A DNA stretch of 64,000 bases, taken from the NCBI RefSeq assembly GCF_003601985.1, contig NZ_QZXA01000004.1, positions 186,001-250,000 of the forward strand. The letters are read 5' to 3'. The position numbers and the translations under genes were made by a program. Below are positions 1 to 7,643 of this stretch, piece after piece. How positions within the stretch are numbered: the stretch's first letter is position 1; every line of letters begins with the position of its first letter. Below the pieces are notes generated by a model. That model was not told the origin of the DNA and did not search any database. It saw only the letters and a list, made by a program, of their open reading frames with translations. The stretch comes from Mesorhizobium jarvisii (GTDB lineage Bacteria; Pseudomonadota; Alphaproteobacteria; Rhizobiales; Rhizobiaceae).

Positions 1-1427
1 AGACGGCGGCACTGCCCGCCTTCACGCCGCCCGAAATCCTCGAAGCGGACCTTTCAGGCCTGCTGCTCGACTGTGCCGCCTTCGGTGTGGCCGATCCGAC
101 CGGCCTCGCTTTCCTCGATCCGCCGCCGGCGCCGGCGCTCAACGAGGCAAGGGTGCTGCTGCGCGCGCTCCATGCCATCGACGAGGCGGGGCGCCTGACG
201 GAAGCGGGCGCTTCGATGCGCAAGCTCGCTCTGCCGGTGCGGCTTGCACATATGGTCGCCGAAGCTGCGCGGAGCGGCCATGCGGGCGAGGCGGCCATGC
301 TGGCGGTGCTGCTCACCGAACGCGGCCTTGGTGGCGACGGCGCCGATCTGGAGCGGCGGCTGATGCGCTTTCGGGGGGAAAGATCGCCCCGCGCCACCGC
401 CGCGCGGCAACTCGCGGAGAGGCTGGCCAGGCAGGTGGGTGGGACGAAAAACAGCGAAGCCGCACCCGCGGGCTCTCTTCTCGTCAACGCCTGGCCGGAC
501 CGCGTCGCCAAGGCGCGTGGCGAGCGCGGCCGCTTCGTGCTGGCCAATGGCTCCGGCGCCATACTCGATGCCGCCGACCCGCTGGCCGGCGAGCCGTTTC
601 TGGTCGTCGCCGACCTGCAGGGCAAGGCGCAGAATGCCCGCATCGCGGCCGCCGCGGCAATAAGCGAGGACGATATCCGCGCCACGCTGGCCGACCGGAT
701 CGAAACACGCCGGCAAACCAGTTTCGATCGCGAGCGTCGCGCCGTGCGTGTGCGTGAGACGGTGCGCCTCGGCGCCATCACGCTCGCCGAACGCATGCTG
801 CCGGCTCCTTCAGGCGCCGATGCCGACCGCGCCATAACAGATGCGTTGCGCGAGCACGGCCTGTCACTGCTGAGCTGGAGCAAGGAGGCCGAGACGCTGC
901 GCCAGCGGCTGTCCTGGCTGCATCGTGGCCTTGGGTCCCCCTGGCCCGATATGTCGGACGAAGCGCTGATCGAGCGCCTCGACGACTGGCTGCTGCCCTT
1001 CCTGTCTGGGGCGGCTTCCCTGGCCGCCATCGATCCCGGTGTCGTCTCGGCTGGCCTCGCCTCGCTCGTGCCGCACGAACTGCAGCGCAAGGTCGATGCG
1101 CTGGCGCCGACGCATTTCGACGCCCCGTCCGGCAGCCATGTGCCGATCCGCTATGACGGCGAATGGCCTGTGCTTGCGGTGCGCGTGCAGGAACTGTTCG
1201 GCCTGGACCGCCACCCCTCGATTGCCAACGGCACCGTGCCGCTGACGCTCGAACTCTTGTCGCCGGCGCACCGGCCAATCCAGACGACGCGCGACCTGCC
1301 CGGCTTCTGGCGTGGCTCCTGGGCCGACGTGCGCGCCGACATGCGCGGGCGCTATCCCAAACATGTCTGGCCGGAGAATCCGCTGCTTGCCGCCGCTACC
1401 GCCCGTGCCAAGCCACGCGGGACCTAG
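1..1427 (+). CDS. hrpB: ATP-dependent helicase HrpB, C-terminal part (5' end outside window)
   Basis: The reading frame is open from base 3, so the gene starts upstream of the window. About 474 C-terminal residues are present. They lack the helicase motor motifs and cover the helicase-associated region and the HrpB-specific C-terminal domain, recognised by the run RPIQTTRDLPGFWRG and the terminal YPKHVWPENP typical of DEAH-box HrpB proteins. HrpB is a putative RNA/DNA helicase of the DExH family; its cellular role in rhizobia is poorly defined. The stop codon lies 26 bp before regB, an order common in rhizobia, so the genes may be co-transcribed. Confidence 0.93.
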   Translation, partial: TAALPAFTPPEILEADLSGLLLDCAAFGVADPTGLAFLDPPPAPALNEARVLLRALHAIDEAGRLTEAGASMRKLALPVRLAHMVAEAARSGHAGEAAMLAVLLTERGLGGDGADLERRLMRFRGERSPRATAARQLAERLARQVGGTKNSEAAPAGSLLVNAWPDRVAKARGERGRFVLANGSGAILDAADPLAGEPFLVVADLQGKAQNARIAAAAAISEDDIRATLADRIETRRQTSFDRERRAVRVRETVRLGAITLAERMLPAPSGADADRAITDALREHGLSLLSWSKEAETLRQRLSWLHRGLGSPWPDMSDEALIERLDDWLLPFLSGAASLAAIDPGVVSAGLASLVPHELQRKVDALAPTHFDAPSGSHVPIRYDGEWPVLAVRVQELFGLDRHPSIANGTVPLTLELLSPAHRPIQTTRDLPGFWRGSWADVRADMRGRYPKHVWPENPLLAAATARAKPRGT

Positions 1428-1453
1428 CGCTCCTCCTTTCCCGGCTGTAATCC

Positions 1454-2785
1454 ATGGCCATGATCAACATCCTGAACGCGCCCGATTTTCAGCAAAGCCA
1501 GCGGCTACGCCTCAACACGCTGATCCGGCTGCGCTGGCTGGCCATTGTCGGCCAGAGCGTTGCGGTGCTCGTCGTCGCCTATGGGTTGAAATTTCCGCTC
1601 CCGGTCAGCCTGTGTTTTGCGCTGATCGCCTGTTCGGCCTGGATGAACCTGTTCCTGGCCTTCAGGTTTCCGGCGGCGCACAGGCTCACGCCGTTCGCCG
1701 CCTTCGGCATCCTGATCTTCGACAGCCTGCAGCTTGCCGGCCTGCTCTATATGACCGGCGGCCTGACCAATCCGTTCTCGCTGCTGATGACCGTGCCTGT
1801 CGTCATTTCGGCGACGTCGCTGCCCCTGCGCCTCACCGCCATCCTCGGCGGGTTGGTGATGCTGGCGGCGACCTTGCTGGTGTTCTTCCATCTGCCGTTG
1901 CCCTGGTATGAAGGCGCGCCGCTGGCCATGCCTTTCATCTATGTCGCCGGCATGTGGATGGCGGTGCTGTCCTCGATCGCCTTCACCGCCATGTATGCCT
2001 TCCGGGTGGCCGCCGAAGCGCGGCTTTTGGCCAATGCGCTTGCCGCCACCGAACTGGTGCTGCAGCGCGAACAGCACCTTTCGGCGCTCGACGGCCTGGC
2101 GGCGGCGGCCGCGCATGAGCTCGGCACGCCGCTCGCCACCATCACGCTCGTCGCCAAGGAGATGGAAAAGGCGCTCGGCAGCGACCCGAAATACGGGGAG
2201 GACGTGAAGCTGCTGCGCTCGCAAAGCGAACGCTGCCGCGAAATCCTCAAGCGCCTGACCAGCCTGTCGTCGGAGGGCGAGGCGCATCTGTCCCGCTTGC
2301 CGCTGACCTCGCTGGTCGAGGAGGTAACCGCGCCGCATCGCGACTTCGGCATCTCGATCAAGCTCCGCCCGGGCGAACGCAGCGGGCCGGAGCCGGTCGG
2401 GCGGCGCAATCCGGGCGTCATCTACGGCCTCGGCAATCTGGTCGAGAACGCCGTCGATTTCGCCCGCAAGAGCGTCACCGTGCGCTGGAGCTGGGACGAG
2501 GCGGCCGTCACCTTCTCGATCATCGATGACGGGCCTGGTTTCCCACCTGAAATCATCGATCGCATCGGCGAGCCCTATATGTCGACGCGCCAGGGCACCG
2601 AGGCCGGCGGCGGGCTGGGACTCGGCCTGTTCATCGCCAAGACGCTGCTCGAACGCTCGGGCGCCACGCTCGACTTCCGCAATTCGAGCGGCCTTGGCGA
2701 GGGCGCCGTGGTGCAGATTTCGTGGCCGAGATCGGTCTTCCTGAACCCGGAAACGGCCCCGGCCACCATGTTTGACACTGCGTAA
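1454..2785 (+). CDS. regB: Redox sensor histidine kinase RegB/ActS/PrrB
   Basis: Membrane sensor kinase of the global redox two-component system that controls respiration, carbon and nitrogen metabolism in alphaproteobacteria. It has 443 residues. About six hydrophobic segments lie in residues 25-185, including the quinone-binding heptapeptide GGLTNPF (102-108). The H-box has the phospho-accepting His221 (AAHELGTPLA). Cys261 in the dimerisation helix corresponds to the redox-active cysteine of Rhodobacter RegB. The ATPase N, G1 and G2 boxes follow (GNLVENAVDFA, DDGPGFP, GGGLGLGLFIA). ATG 1460 is an alternative start. The cognate regulator begins 64 bp downstream. Confidence 0.95.
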   Translation: MAMINILNAPDFQQSQRLRLNTLIRLRWLAIVGQSVAVLVVAYGLKFPLPVSLCFALIACSAWMNLFLAFRFPAAHRLTPFAAFGILIFDSLQLAGLLYMTGGLTNPFSLLMTVPVVISATSLPLRLTAILGGLVMLAATLLVFFHLPLPWYEGAPLAMPFIYVAGMWMAVLSSIAFTAMYAFRVAAEARLLANALAATELVLQREQHLSALDGLAAAAAHELGTPLATITLVAKEMEKALGSDPKYGEDVKLLRSQSERCREILKRLTSLSSEGEAHLSRLPLTSLVEEVTAPHRDFGISIKLRPGERSGPEPVGRRNPGVIYGLGNLVENAVDFARKSVTVRWSWDEAAVTFSIIDDGPGFPPEIIDRIGEPYMSTRQGTEAGGGLGLGLFIAKTLLERSGATLDFRNSSGLGEGAVVQISWPRSVFLNPETAPATMFDTA

Positions 2786-2849
2786 ATTGGACAATAGCGG
2801 CGCAAAACTATATCTGCGTAAAATTAAGGCAGCAGGAATTCTTACGACG

Positions 2850-3413
2850 ATGACAGGCGATGAAAATATTGGCGCAATGGTTGAAGGCGAGGACACTTCG
2901 CTTCTGATCGTCGATGACGACAAGCCGTTCCTCACGCGTCTCGCCCGCGCCATGGAAGCCAGGGGTTTTGTGGTCGAGACCGCCGAGAGCGTCGAGGAGG
3001 CGGTGGGCAAGGCCCGCGCAAATCCGCCGGCCTACGCCGTGGTCGACATGCGGCTCGGCGACGGCAACGGCCTTGATGTCGTCGCCGCCATCCGCGAGAA
3101 GCGCGAGGATTCCCGCACCATCATCCTGACCGGCTACGGCAACATCGCCACCGCGGTGACGGCGGTGAAGCTCGGCGCCGTCGATTATCTGTCGAAGCCT
3201 GCCGACGCCGACGACATCTTCGCCGCCCTCACCCGCACCTCCGGCGAGCGCGCCGCACCGCCGGAAAACCCGATGTCGGCCGACCGCGTGCGCTGGGAGC
3301 ATATCCAGCGCGTCTACGAAATGTGCGAGCGCAACGTTTCCGAAACAGCGCGCCGGCTCAACATGCACCGCCGCACGCTGCAGCGGATACTGGCCAAGCG
3401 CGCCCCGCGATGA
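2850..3413 (+). CDS. regA: Response regulator RegA/ActR/PrrA
   Basis: Partner of RegB; a DNA-binding regulator of redox- and acid-responsive genes. From ATG 2850 the protein has 187 residues, the normal size. The frame is open back to a TTG at 2772 overlapping regB, but that extension has no family resemblance. Receiver domain: acidic pocket VDDD (21-24), phospho-acceptor Asp66 (VVDMRLGDG), and a K in the YLSKPA motif. A short linker leads to the Fis-type helix-turn-helix at about residues 145-183 (NVSETARRLNMHRRTLQRIL), nearly invariant in this family. Probably one operon with regB. Confidence 0.96.
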   Translation: MTGDENIGAMVEGEDTSLLIVDDDKPFLTRLARAMEARGFVVETAESVEEAVGKARANPPAYAVVDMRLGDGNGLDVVAAIREKREDSRTIILTGYGNIATAVTAVKLGAVDYLSKPADADDIFAALTRTSGERAAPPENPMSADRVRWEHIQRVYEMCERNVSETARRLNMHRRTLQRILAKRAPR

Positions 3414-3553
3414 GACTGTTTGGAAATTCTACTCTGGCGGCCATCTGATGGCGTTTTCTGCGCTTCCGGTGCTCACGGACCCGAACGTCCGCTCCGCTCC
3501 GGTTCTCGAAACCACCACCATATGACTCGCCAGAGCGAATTTCGAAACAGTCT
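3412..3553 (+). repeat. Long imperfect palindromic intergenic element
   Basis: The ends are inverted copies: bases 3412-3429 (starting GAGACTGTTT) and 3536-3553 (ending AAACAGTCTC) match at 17 of 18 positions. An inner pair (CTCTGGCG and CGCCAGAG) continues the fold, so most of the 142 bp could form one branched hairpin. The left arm overlaps the last base of the regA stop codon, so the element may act as transcription end or mRNA stabiliser. It looks like one of the short mosaic palindromes scattered in rhizobial genomes. Confidence 0.6.
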
Positions 3554-3637
3554 CTGAGACGCTCAAGCACGGTCGGATACTGTCCGGAGGCCGGAGTTTG
3601 AGCATCATCGCAAGTGACGCGGTTTAACGGAGGCGAC

Positions 3638-4834
3638 ATGCAGGATTTGAAGCAGCGGCCGATTTCCGTCTTCCGCGAATTCCTCGACAGCGAGGCGGCC
3701 GGCGGCATCATCCTGATGGTGGCGGCGGCCCTGGCCTTGATCGTCGCCAACTCACCGCTTGCCGAAACCTATTTCTCCGTTCTCCATGCCTATCTCGGCC
3801 CGCTCAGCGTGTCGCATTGGGTCAATGACGGGCTGATGGCGGTGTTCTTCCTGCTCGTCGGGCTGGAGATCAAGCGCGAGATGCTGGACGGCCAGCTGTC
3901 GACCTGGCCACGCCGCGTCCTGCCCGGCATCGCGGCGGCCGGCGGCATGGTGGTCCCGGCGCTGGTCTATGTCGCCATCAATCGCAACAATTCGGCGGCA
4001 CTCTCCGGCTGGGCGATCCCGACCGCCACCGACATCGCCTTCGCGCTTGGCGTGCTGTCGCTGCTCGGCAGCCGTGTGCCGGCTTCGCTGAAGGTCTTCC
4101 TGACCGCGCTCGCCATCATCGACGACCTCGGCGCCGTCATCATCATCGCCATCTTCTATACGAGCGGCCTGTCGCTCATCTATCTCGGCGCCGCCTTCGC
4201 CGTCATTGCGGTGCTTGTCGTGCTCAACCGCATGCGGGTGATGACGCTGGTGCCCTATCTCGTGCTCGGCGCAATCCTGTGGGTATTGGTGCTGAAATCG
4301 GGCGTCCACGCCACGCTTGCCGGCGTTGCGCTCGCGCTGACCATTCCGCTCGAGCGTTCCGCCGGGATCGGTCACGATCTCGACCATTCGCCGCTGCACC
4401 GGCTCGAGCACGGCCTGCGCAAAATCGTCCCCTTTTTCGTCATCCCGATCTTCGGCTTCGCCAATGCCGGCGTTTCGCTCGCCGGCCTGAGTTTTGGCGC
4501 GCTGATAGAGCCGCTGACGCTGGGCGTCGCCGCCGGCCTGGTGGTCGGCAAGCTGGTCGGCGTGTTCGGCTCCTCGGCACTTGCCATAAGGCTCGGCCTG
4601 GCCGACCTGCCGGCCCATGCCGGCTGGTCGCATATGATCGGCATCTCGCTGCTCTGCGGCATCGGCTTCACCATGAGCCTGTTCATCGGCCTGCTCGCCT
4701 TCGCCAGCGATGTGGCTCTGCAGGACGCGGTCAAGGTCGGCATCCTCGCCGGCTCCTTCATCGCCGCCATCATCGGCGCTGCCGTGCTGCTGATGGCGCC
4801 GGCCGCGGGTGGAGCGGAAGAAGAGACGGAGTAG
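3638..4834 (+). CDS. nhaA: Na+/H+ antiporter NhaA
   Basis: Inner-membrane antiporter that exports sodium in exchange for protons and supports pH and salt homeostasis. It has 398 residues from ATG 3638, which follows a good ribosome site (GGAGGCGAC). An in-frame GTG 24 bp upstream is less likely. The protein is strongly hydrophobic with about twelve membrane helices. The functional aspartates are present: Asp132 in ATDIAFALG, and Asp162-Asp163 in AIIDDLGAV, equivalent to D133, D163 and D164 of the E. coli enzyme. It stands alone; mmcB downstream is convergent. Confidence 0.96.
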   Translation: MQDLKQRPISVFREFLDSEAAGGIILMVAAALALIVANSPLAETYFSVLHAYLGPLSVSHWVNDGLMAVFFLLVGLEIKREMLDGQLSTWPRRVLPGIAAAGGMVVPALVYVAINRNNSAALSGWAIPTATDIAFALGVLSLLGSRVPASLKVFLTALAIIDDLGAVIIIAIFYTSGLSLIYLGAAFAVIAVLVVLNRMRVMTLVPYLVLGAILWVLVLKSGVHATLAGVALALTIPLERSAGIGHDLDHSPLHRLEHGLRKIVPFFVIPIFGFANAGVSLAGLSFGALIEPLTLGVAAGLVVGKLVGVFGSSALAIRLGLADLPAHAGWSHMIGISLLCGIGFTMSLFIGLLAFASDVALQDAVKVGILAGSFIAAIIGAAVLLMAPAAGGAEEETE

Positions 4835-4851
4835 GGGCGCGGTTCCGCGAA

Positions 4852-5364
4852 CTACTCGCTCTCCCCCTCGAGTGCCGGCACCGACACGCCGGCCAGCTCC
4901 GCCGCCAGCAGCCGCGCCGCGCCGGCGCGCGCGATCCGCAGCATCAGTGCCTTGCGTGTTGCCGCCGCCATGCGGTGCTCCGGCGCCTCGCGCAGGATTT
5001 CGGCGCCATAGCCGTCGGAGAGGATGAAGCCGCACTCCTCCGGAAAGATCTCCGCCGGCACGCCGGGGTGGGTGGCGAAGAAGAAGCGGTCGGAGTGCAG
5101 CCGGTAGTCGGGCCATTTGCGGTCGACCCGGAAATCCTCGATCGAGGATTTGATTTCGATGATCCAGATGTCGCCCTGGCGGGTCAGCGCCACGAGGTCG
5201 GCGCGACGGCCGGTGGCCAGCGACAGTTCAGGCAGCACATGCGCGCCCATCGCCATGAGCAGCCGCTGCACGCCGCGCCGCACCAGCATGGCGCGTTCCG
5301 ACTGGCGACCGTCGATGAGGGGGTTGATTGCGATGGGGGAAATGATTGGCATGGCAGGCACCAT
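4852..5364 (-). CDS. mmcB: MmcB-family DNA repair protein
   Basis: A 170-residue protein resembling MmcB, which in Caulobacter belongs to the DNA-damage response and affects mitomycin C tolerance. The core carries a PD-(D/E)XK-nuclease-like signature: RRADLVAL followed by WIIEIKSS at about residues 52-74, then a conserved DYRLHSDRFFFATHPGVP segment. Met5 (start 5352) is an alternative start, and neither start has a clear ribosome site. The 5' end lies 30 bp from the left target-site duplication of the transposon, so the insertion may have cut into or replaced its promoter region. Confidence 0.8.
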   Translation of the reverse strand: MVPAMPIISPIAINPLIDGRQSERAMLVRRGVQRLLMAMGAHVLPELSLATGRRADLVALTRQGDIWIIEIKSSIEDFRVDRKWPDYRLHSDRFFFATHPGVPAEIFPEECGFILSDGYGAEILREAPEHRMAAATRKALMLRIARAGAARLLAAELAGVSVPALEGESE

Positions 5365-5401
5365 GCCAGATTTTGTTCACGGTTTGAACCCGCCTTGTGA
5401 T

Positions 5402-5425
5402 GGCGATTCTATGGTTGACAAACCC
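5402..5425 (+). repeat. Left terminal inverted repeat of the IS1595-family element
   Basis: The 24-bp end begins GGCGATT and ends TTGACAAACCC. It differs from the reverse complement of the right end at only two positions. The TTGACA at 5415-5420 is an inward-facing consensus -35 hexamer that may serve the 99-residue gene at 5480. Confidence 0.9.
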
Positions 5426-5479
5426 AATCTTTTGTAGGAATATTTTCCTGTAAATTCTACAAACAGAGAGTGAACCAAA

Positions 5480-5779
5480 ATGATGATGGGCACTTTGAGT
5501 TGGATTAAGGGTGAGTGGGCTGCGAGTGGGAGAGCAGAAGTGGTTCTGCACTCAGACGATGATGCGGCTTTGATTCACGTCTACCCACGCGGTTTGAATC
5601 GCGCTGTTCCATTTCTTCTATCCCTTACGCCGGAAATAGAAGTCGCGCTTTACCGCTGGTTGGGTGAGCGCATTCGTAGACGTAAGAAGGCCAGAGAGCA
5701 GCGATACGTGGAAATGATGAGCCCCGTGTTTGACGCAATGTGGAAAGCTCACGCAACAGCGCACTTGAAGCCGCAATAA
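5480..5779 (+). CDS. Hypothetical passenger protein of the IS1595-family element (99 aa)
   Basis: I do not recognise this protein. It begins with three Met codons (MMMGTLSWIKGEW) and has an acidic-hydrophobic N-terminal half with predicted beta strands (AEVVLHSDDDAALIHVYP). A strongly basic helix around residues 62-75 (GERIRRRKKAREQRY) could bind nucleic acid. A purine-rich GAGAGTG lies 8 bp upstream, and a -35-like TTGACA lies in the left inverted repeat. A 9-bp stem hairpin with a short T tract follows 26 bp after the stop. Codon use resembles a real gene, and it is the only plus-strand gene in the element. Confidence 0.6.
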   Translation: MMMGTLSWIKGEWAASGRAEVVLHSDDDAALIHVYPRGLNRAVPFLLSLTPEIEVALYRWLGERIRRRKKAREQRYVEMMSPVFDAMWKAHATAHLKPQ

Positions 5780-5804
5780 TCGATTACAGGTGCTGTAGCG
5801 AGCC

Positions 5805-5834
5805 GATGGGCGGAATCGGCATCCGCCCATCTTT
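5805..5834 (+). terminator. Probable terminator of the 99-aa passenger gene
   Basis: GATGGGCGG (5805-5813) and CCGCCCATC (5823-5831) form a perfect 9-bp stem with a 9-base loop, followed by TTTC. It lies 26 bp after the stop codon at 5779. Confidence 0.55.
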
Positions 5835-5903
5835 CGTCACGAAATTTTGAGACGCTATTTTTGCGTCGAACGATCGAAACAGACCTCACGCTAGAGCTAA
5901 GAT

Positions 5904-5931
5904 CGACATACGTAAAAAATTTCGTATGTCG
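5904..5931. promoter_or_regulatory. 9-bp inverted repeat, possible operator or hairpin
   Basis: CGACATACG (5904-5912) and CGTATGTCG (5923-5931) are perfect inverted copies separated by ten A/T bases. They sit just upstream of the structured region at 5993-6112, so could be an operator for that transcript. No protein partner is assigned. Confidence 0.35.
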
Positions 5932-5992
5932 TTAACTCTTGCAAAGTTGGAACTGTGATAGTACCTAGACGTTGTAAATGCAGCGCTTCGAG

Positions 5993-6112
5993 GTGAGAAC
6001 GGCCTTCTCACGCACCTACCGGGTCGGTAGGTTAGTAGCCGAAAGGTGAAGAGATCCAGGGAGTTGGCATCCTGGCACGCGCTCCGAAAGCCCCGCACTC
6101 GCGGGGTTTTTT
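5993..6112 (+). ncRNA. Candidate structured RNA ending in an intrinsic terminator
   Basis: Three stems follow each other with no open frame: GTGAGAA/TTCTCAC (5993-5999 with 6005-6011), ACCTACC/GGTAGGT (6014-6020 with 6026-6032) and CCAGG/CCTGG (6056-6060 with 6071-6075). They are followed by a classical intrinsic terminator, CCCCGC-ACTC-GCGGGG (6091-6106) and six T (6107-6112). No gene lies upstream for the terminator to serve except the 5480 gene, which has its own hairpin. A short independent RNA is therefore the simplest reading; its 5' end is unknown. It faces the 3' end of the nuclease-like gene, so could alternatively be an antisense or tail RNA. Confidence 0.45.
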
Positions 6113-6116
6113 GGTT

Positions 6117-6500
6117 TTATGCGATGATTAAATGCCCCTTCCTAATTCGGCGCTCAAGCGTATCCCTCTTCAACGTATATGTACTCGTGGCTGCATAAAG
6201 CCCATCAGCATTGGGGATAAGAAGCACGGCGACAAGAACGATGATGCCCCCAGTGTCCCGCACGAGTTCAAACCCCTCGGGGTGGTGAGGGGACTGACCG
6301 ACATGCGTAGGGGTTGCCACCGCCTCTGGCAGATTGACTAAACAGTCCGCGTAGTCGGCTGCATGGCGAGCCATGGCGTGCTTCTGAGCCCTGATGGAGA
6401 ACCCCACATCACCATCAGCCAACACAATGCCGCCGGCCTTCAGGAGGTCGGTACGCAAAGGCCCCAGGATGATGGGCGATAGCTTGACGGGCTTCGTCAC
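6117..6500 (-). CDS. Probable BECR-fold nuclease (PBECR-like), passenger of the transposon
   Basis: 127 residues from a GTG start. The pattern fits the phage barnase/EndoU/colicin/RelE-like (BECR) nucleases: an early KH-x3-RH motif (KHAMARHAADY), a middle PxxV and HH segment, a hydrophobic strand (GGIIVLVAVLLIP), and an ending with STYTLKRDTLERRIRKGHLI, a basic C-terminal strand typical of these domains. Such proteins act as RNA-cleaving toxins or phage/mobile-element effectors. The assignment is by eye and weak at family level; function is inferred. It is last in a minus-strand cluster, 65 bp after the 59-residue gene, compatible with a toxin-antitoxin arrangement in which the small gene comes first. 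Confidence 0.5.
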   Translation of the reverse strand: MTKPVKLSPIILGPLRTDLLKAGGIVLADGDVGFSIRAQKHAMARHAADYADCLVNLPEAVATPTHVGQSPHHPEGFELVRDTGGIIVLVAVLLIPNADGLYAATSTYTLKRDTLERRIRKGHLIIA

Positions 6501-6565
6501 GAGATAGCTTCTTTTCCAGAGGGTCAGATCGATCCAAAGATATATAGGGTCGAAAGGTTGTTTTC

Positions 6566-6745
6566 TTATTCCGAACCGTGCTTCTTTTGCCTTACTAGTT
6601 CCTTTATTTTCTCGGCCGTTAATTTCGGCGCTTTTGCAATCTTGTTCATGGCGGCCTCGAAAGCCGCATCTGATTGATCGGTTTTCAGTTCGCGTGCCGC
6701 CTCACGGAATTTGTCGATTTGCGGCTTATCCTTTGGCCTAGACAT
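6566..6745 (-). CDS. Small charged protein (59 aa), possible antitoxin or partner
   Basis: From ATG 6745 the product is MSRPKDKPQIDKFREAARE and a further 40 residues, almost entirely charged and helical, ending in KELVRQKKHGSE. Small proteins of this look (a KFREAARELxxD motif, then an AAMNKIAKAPK segment) are widespread in alphaproteobacteria and have no firm function. An in-frame upstream ATG at 6799 would add 18 atypical residues and is rejected. A perfect CTCCGATTCGGAG palindrome (6757-6769) overlaps the probable Shine-Dalgarno sequence. Position upstream of a nuclease-like gene suggests an antitoxin, but this is inference from context. Confidence 0.6.
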   Translation of the reverse strand: MSRPKDKPQIDKFREAARELKTDQSDAAFEAAMNKIAKAPKLTAEKIKELVRQKKHGSE

Positions 6746-6756
6746 AGGAATATAGA

Positions 6757-6769
6757 CTCCGATTCGGAG
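6757..6769. promoter_or_regulatory. Perfect palindrome overlapping the ribosome site of the 59-aa gene
   Basis: CTCCGATTCGGAG has 6-bp arms around one base. On the minus strand it contains the GGAG that would serve as Shine-Dalgarno for ATG 6745. It could be an operator for autoregulation or a small RNA hairpin that hides the ribosome site. Confidence 0.4.
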
Positions 6770-6785
6770 GTGTGTTACAGCAAAT

Positions 6786-6809
6786 AGGGCGGGCCTCATG
6801 ACCCGCCCT
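6786..6809 (-). terminator. GC-rich hairpin between passenger genes (possible terminator or attenuator)
   Basis: AGGGCGGG (6786-6793) and CCCGCCCT (6802-6809) make a perfect 8-bp stem with an 8-base loop. On the minus strand it follows the 183-residue gene and the 12-codon frame, and precedes the 59-residue gene. The following bases (ATTTGC) lack a real T run, so termination may be partial. Confidence 0.45.
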
Positions 6810-6835
6810 GCCGTCTAAGGCATTTGCCGCAGCCC

Positions 6836-6874
6836 TCAAGCTACGGCGTCAGCTATTCTAACGGCTTGCCACAT
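6836..6874 (-). CDS. Possible 12-codon leader peptide
   Basis: A minus-strand ATG at 6874 is preceded by AAGGAG with 6-base spacing, the best ribosome site in the transposon. The frame encodes MWQAVRIADAVA and stops. The Shine-Dalgarno overlaps the TAA stop of the upstream 183-residue gene, so translational coupling is plausible. A GC-rich hairpin (6786-6809) and the 59-residue gene follow, an arrangement reminiscent of attenuation. It may equally be a chance frame. Confidence 0.3.
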   Translation of the reverse strand: MWQAVRIADAVA

Positions 6875-6884
6875 GGGATACTCC

Positions 6885-7436
6885 TTAATCAAAGACCGTG
6901 CCGGTCGGGTTGGGAGATTGAACAGGACGGGAATCCTGTTCGGCGTCTGAGCCACCCTCGGGTGGCTCATTCTCGTTAAGGAACCCAGGTTCCTCTTTTT
7001 CAAGCCTAAAAGCCAATGCAACAAGCATGTCCTTGCGGGCAATCGTCCCTGATTTCTTCAGGTCGGTCAAAGCTGGGCTGATGGAAGACATTCGAACGTC
7101 TTTCCCTGTCTCCTTGGCGAGATAGTCCCTGATTTGATTTGCGGTTTGCCAAAGCCCTCGCGGTTGAGTTAGCGCCTCTATGATAAGGGCGTTCTTCGTT
7201 TTCGCCTTTTGCGGGATCGAGATACCCGACACCAAAGGCGTAACAATAGGACGCTCGCGCACTCGCGCAACGGGCTCCGCATGGTCCTCCGCCGTCTTCC
7301 AAAGCGATTCCCATCGCTGCGCAAGCTTCAGGAGCCCTTCTTCGATAAAAGCAAGTTCGCGGTCTTCCTGCGCGATCTGCCGGCGTCGGGCGCGAACGTC
7401 TTCAAGGCTGGGATTCGGTTGGGTCATAACGCCCAT
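6885..7436 (-). CDS. Hypothetical passenger protein with coiled-coil and winged-helix-like region (183 aa)
   Basis: I do not recognise a named family. The N-terminus (from MTQPNPSLEDVRARRRQ; Met4, start 7427, is the likelier initiator) is a charged amphipathic helix likely to form a coiled coil to about residue 50. Residues about 78-150 look like a winged helix: KTKNALIIEAL, TANQIRDYLAKETG, MSSISPALTDLKKSG, and a wing with IARKDMLVALAF. The acidic, proline-rich tail is probably disordered. It could be a DNA-binding regulator of the cargo or an accessory transposition factor. It is first of the minus-strand passenger genes. Confidence 0.6.
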   Translation of the reverse strand: MGVMTQPNPSLEDVRARRRQIAQEDRELAFIEEGLLKLAQRWESLWKTAEDHAEPVARVRERPIVTPLVSGISIPQKAKTKNALIIEALTQPRGLWQTANQIRDYLAKETGKDVRMSSISPALTDLKKSGTIARKDMLVALAFRLEKEEPGFLNENEPPEGGSDAEQDSRPVQSPNPTGTVFD

Positions 7437-7554
7437 TAGTCCGAGTCTTGCCCATAAGGCAAGCGGAATCGTAATCTCGCTTCTATCTGTCGGAACAAAC
7501 CATGCTCAAAACAGAAGGCAGCTTGGGGAAAACTCAATCGGCCAGGATTAAGCA

Positions 7555-7579
7555 CATAAGCATATCGTTATGGCTTATG
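7555..7579. repeat. Short hairpin downstream of the transposase gene
   Basis: CATAAGC and GCTTATG form a 7-bp stem in the 207-bp gap between the transposase 3' end and the 183-residue gene. A second 6-bp stem, CTTGCC/GGCAAG, lies at 7447-7463. Neither has a T tract. Nothing else is visible in this gap. Confidence 0.35.
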
Positions 7580-7643
7580 CCGTGCATTCCGCCATAGCGG
7601 CAACTCTAGCTGAACCGGCTTTCGGAAGTGCGTCCGCTTTTCG

